From: Halovenus sp.
Lineage (GTDB): Archaea > Halobacteriota > Halobacteria > Halobacteriales > Haloarculaceae
Reading direction: 5' to 3'
Length of the DNA: 7,185 bases
NCBI GenBank assembly: GCA_028275145.1
Contig: JAQCNG010000232.1
Coordinates: 1 to 7,185 of the forward strand
Below are positions 5,710-7,185 of this stretch, in pieces. The notes beneath the pieces are model-generated. The model was not told where the DNA came from, searched no databases, and was given only the letters and a program-made list of their open reading frames with translations. The position numbers and the translations under genes are program-made. The stretch's first letter is position 1, and the number at the start of each line of letters is the position of its first letter.

Positions 5710-6810
5710 TCACAGCGCGTCGAGCAGTTTGTCGACATCGGCGGCGGTGTTGACAGCGTGAACGGATGCCCGGCAGGCGTGTGGGTCCGACAGCGTCCGT
5801 ATCTGGATGTCCTGCTCGGCGAGTCGGTCGACCAGCGCCTCGGGGTCCTCGGCGTCGAACACGACCAGCCCCGAGCGGGCGTCGGGCGGACTCACCAGAC
5901 GGTCACCCAGGCCGTCGGCGAGGCGGTCGGTGAGTCGGTCGATACGGCGCTCGATGGTGTCGATGCCGACTGCCCGCATCGTCTCGATTGCCGTCTCCAG
6001 TCCGGCGTAGGCCCCAACGGCGGTGGTCCCGAGTTCGAACCGGCGAGCGCTCGACCGGAACTCGTAGCTGCCCTCCTCGCTGTCCATCTCGACGGAGAAG
6101 TAACCGATGCGCTGTGGCTCGTGGGCCGTCGGGTCGACAACGTAGAGAAAGCCGGCCCCCCAGGGACCGAGCAGCCACTTGTGCCCGGACGCGGCCACGA
6201 AATCTGCGCCCCACTCGGTCACGTCGACGGGCATCTGCCCGACCGACTGGACGGCGTCGACGAGCACCAAGGCGCCGGCCTCGTGGGCCCGCTCGACCAC
6301 CTCCCCGACCGGCAGGCGCGTCCCGTAGTTCCAGGCGAGCGAACTCAGACAGACCAGACGGGCGTCCGCGAGCATCTCGGGCATCGCATCGAGGTCGAGA
6401 CGGCCCCGCTCGGTCGGCCACTCCCGGATTTCGATGCCCGCCCGCTCGCGGAGCTGCTGCCAGGGCAACTCGCCGGCGGGGTGTTCCAGGTCCGTCCGCA
6501 CGATAACGTCACCGGGTTCCCAGTCGATGGCACCGGCGACGTGGGTGATACCCTCGACGGTGCCCCGGGTGAGCGCAATCTGTTCGCTGTCCGCGCCGAG
6601 CAGCGAGGCGACGGCCTCGCGGGCGCCGGCGAGCGCGTCGAACGCCGCGGTGTAGGGTCCCTCCTCGCAGGGCGCCTGATACTGGTGGTGGCGCTCGAAC
6701 CCGGCGACTGCCTCGACGACACGCTCGGGACTCGGCCCGCTCGCGCCCGTGTTGAGATAACAACACGACTCGTAGGCCGGACACTCCGCGCGCAGCGTCT
6801 CGGGGTTCAT
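5710..6810 (-). CDS. Class V aminotransferase-fold PLP-dependent enzyme
   Basis: This 366-residue protein has the fold-type I, class V architecture shared by cysteine desulfurases and isopenicillin N epimerase-like enzymes. Landmarks are [11 protein letters not shown] (18-28, substrate-side loop), LTRGTVEGI (80-88, phosphate-binding), [12 protein letters not shown] (106-117) with H110 that stacks on [18 protein letters not shown] (183-197) with D185 pairing to the pyridine nitrogen and Q188, [18 protein letters not shown] (207-224) with PLP-lysine K211, FELGTT (258-263), and the C-terminal RASVHAVNT (347-355). The long loop that holds the catalytic Cys of SufS-type desulfurases is absent: the segment before RAS is short, and C346 does not align with that residue. 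The true substrate is therefore unknown. The ATG at 6810 is chosen over an in-frame upstream start because the family N-terminus begins there, the extra 48 residues are Arg/Ser/Pro-rich, and a TATA-like TTGAAACC lies about 22-29 bases upstream. Confidence 0.9.
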   Translation of the reverse strand: MNPETLRAECPAYESCCYLNTGASGPSPERVVEAVAGFERHHQYQAPCEEGPYTAAFDALAGAREAVASLLGADSEQIALTRGTVEGITHVAGAIDWEPGDVIVRTDLEHPAGELPWQQLRERAGIEIREWPTERGRLDLDAMPEMLADARLVCLSSLAWNYGTRLPVGEVVERAHEAGALVLVDAVQSVGQMPVDVTEWGADFVAASGHKWLLGPWGAGFLYVVDPTAHEPQRIGYFSVEMDSEEGSYEFRSSARRFELGTTAVGAYAGLETAIETMRAVGIDTIERRIDRLTDRLADGLGDRLVSPPDARSGLVVFDAEDPEALVDRLAEQDIQIRTLSDPHACRASVHAVNTAADVDKLLDAL

Positions 6811-6831
6811 ACCGGAACTGGGTCGCCGAAC

Positions 6832-6839
6832 GGTTTCAA
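6832..6839 (-). promoter_or_regulatory. TATA-like element for the PLP enzyme gene
   Basis: The minus strand reads TTGAAACC, about 22-29 bases before the ATG at 6810. It is the AT-richest patch upstream of that gene and supports the shorter start. Assigned by position and composition. Confidence 0.4.
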
Positions 6840-6922
6840 CCTGCGGGTTGGCTCCCAGCGACCGGGAGAGGCGGGGCGACGAGGCGGGACCGCGGGATGG
6901 GGCGCGGACGTCGGAACGAGAG

Positions 6923-6928
6923 TTTAAG
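6923..6928 (+). promoter_or_regulatory. TATA-like box for hel308
   Basis: TTTAAG in GAGAGTTTAAGTTTGG lies 25-30 bases before the ATG at 6953 and closely resembles the haloarchaeal TATA consensus. It implies a leaderless or very short-leader transcript divergent from the PLP enzyme gene. Confidence 0.6.
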
Positions 6929-6952
6929 TTTGGTGCCGCCCGAAAACTGGGC

Positions 6953-7185
6953 ATGGATATCGCGGACGTTCCGGAGATACCCGACTGGCTACCCGGGCAT
7001 CTCCGCGACGAGGGAATCGAGTCGCTCTATCCGCCCCAGGCAGAGGCGGTCGACCGGGGTGTGACGACCGGCGAGAGTCTCGTCGCGGCAATCCCGACCG
7101 CCAGCGGCAAGACACTCGTCGCGACGCTGGCGATGCTCTCGGCCGTCGAGTCCCGCGGGGGGATGGCGCTGTACATCGTGCCGTT
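6953..7185 (+). CDS. hel308: Hel308-family ATP-dependent DNA helicase, N-terminal part (runs off right edge)
   Basis: The visible 77 codons match the start of archaeal Hel308, a superfamily 2, Ski2-like 3'-5' helicase that acts at stalled replication forks and in recombinational repair. After the leader [19 protein letters not shown], the Q-motif region reads LYPPQAEAV (25-33). Motif I (Walker A) follows as AIPTASGKT (46-54), with the ATP-contacting K53 and T54. The strand MALYIVP (71-77) is the beginning of motif Ia, cut by the window edge. Full-length members are typically 700-800 residues, so about nine tenths of the gene is outside. The ATG at 6953 follows a good TTTAAG box at leaderless distance, and the N-terminus begins where haloarchaeal homologues begin. 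It is transcribed divergently from the PLP enzyme gene across a 142-base gap. Confidence 0.93.
   Translation, partial: MDIADVPEIPDWLPGHLRDEGIESLYPPQAEAVDRGVTTGESLVAAIPTASGKTLVATLAMLSAVESRGGMALYIVP

Noticed and set aside
5710..6810. Cysteine desulfurase (SufS/IscS) as the name of the PLP enzyme
   Set aside because: The loop with the catalytic cysteine is missing, so only the broader class V assignment is supported.
4975..6927. Open frame of 650 codons on the plus strand opposite the NIF3-family and PLP enzyme genes
   Set aside because: It is antisense to two well-supported genes, has no domain, and uses the complementary-frame pattern typical of GC-rich haloarchaeal DNA.
6811..6954. Longer N-terminus for the PLP enzyme, starting near the hel308 start codon
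   Set aside because: The extra 48 residues are Arg/Pro/Ser-rich, cover the divergent promoter region and do not belong to the class V fold.
1..7185. CRISPR array, tRNA or rRNA gene, insertion sequence, integrase or attachment site
   Set aside because: No regularly spaced repeats, no tRNA-like fold, no transposase or integrase motif, and no region with markedly different base composition was seen.

Overview
The window reads as chromosomal DNA from a halophilic archaeon (class Halobacteria). The evidence is very high GC with G/C-rich third codon positions, acidic proteins, archaeal lipid and archaeal tRNA-modification genes, and TTTA-type TATA boxes lying about 25 bases upstream of start codons, as in leaderless haloarchaeal transcripts. 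The genus cannot be fixed from the sequence alone.

Layout, left to right. (1) The N-terminal 177 codons of a DUF255 thioredoxin-domain protein run off the left edge on the minus strand (1-533). A small, uncertain Cys-containing reading frame lies just upstream of it (558-755). (2) On the plus strand are the archaeosine radical SAM enzyme RaSEA (824-1900) and a DICT sensory-domain protein (1992-2756). Each is followed by a stem-loop. (3) On the minus strand, hmgA (HMG-CoA reductase, the committed mevalonate step for archaeal lipids) overlaps by four bases the gene for a small PadR-type regulator (4288-2793). (4) A second minus-strand pair is a NIF3/YbgI-family metal protein gene that overlaps by four bases a small multi-span membrane protein gene (5646-4364). 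(5) A class V PLP-dependent aminotransferase-fold enzyme lies on the minus strand (6810-5710). (6) The start of the Hel308 DNA helicase gene is on the plus strand, divergent from it, and runs off the right edge (6953-7185).

This is mostly a core housekeeping neighbourhood covering tRNA modification, isoprenoid synthesis, metal/PLP enzymes and DNA repair. I see no mobile element, CRISPR array, tRNA, rRNA, toxin-antitoxin or defence cassette, and no convincing new system. The most interesting points are modest: the hmgA-padR coupling with a small dyad between the hmgA TATA box and start codon, the tight pairing of a NIF3 protein with an unknown membrane protein, a class V PLP enzyme that lacks the desulfurase cysteine loop, and a promoter that overlaps the stop codon of the small upstream frame. 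Long open frames opposite the real genes are GC-driven shadows and are left out.
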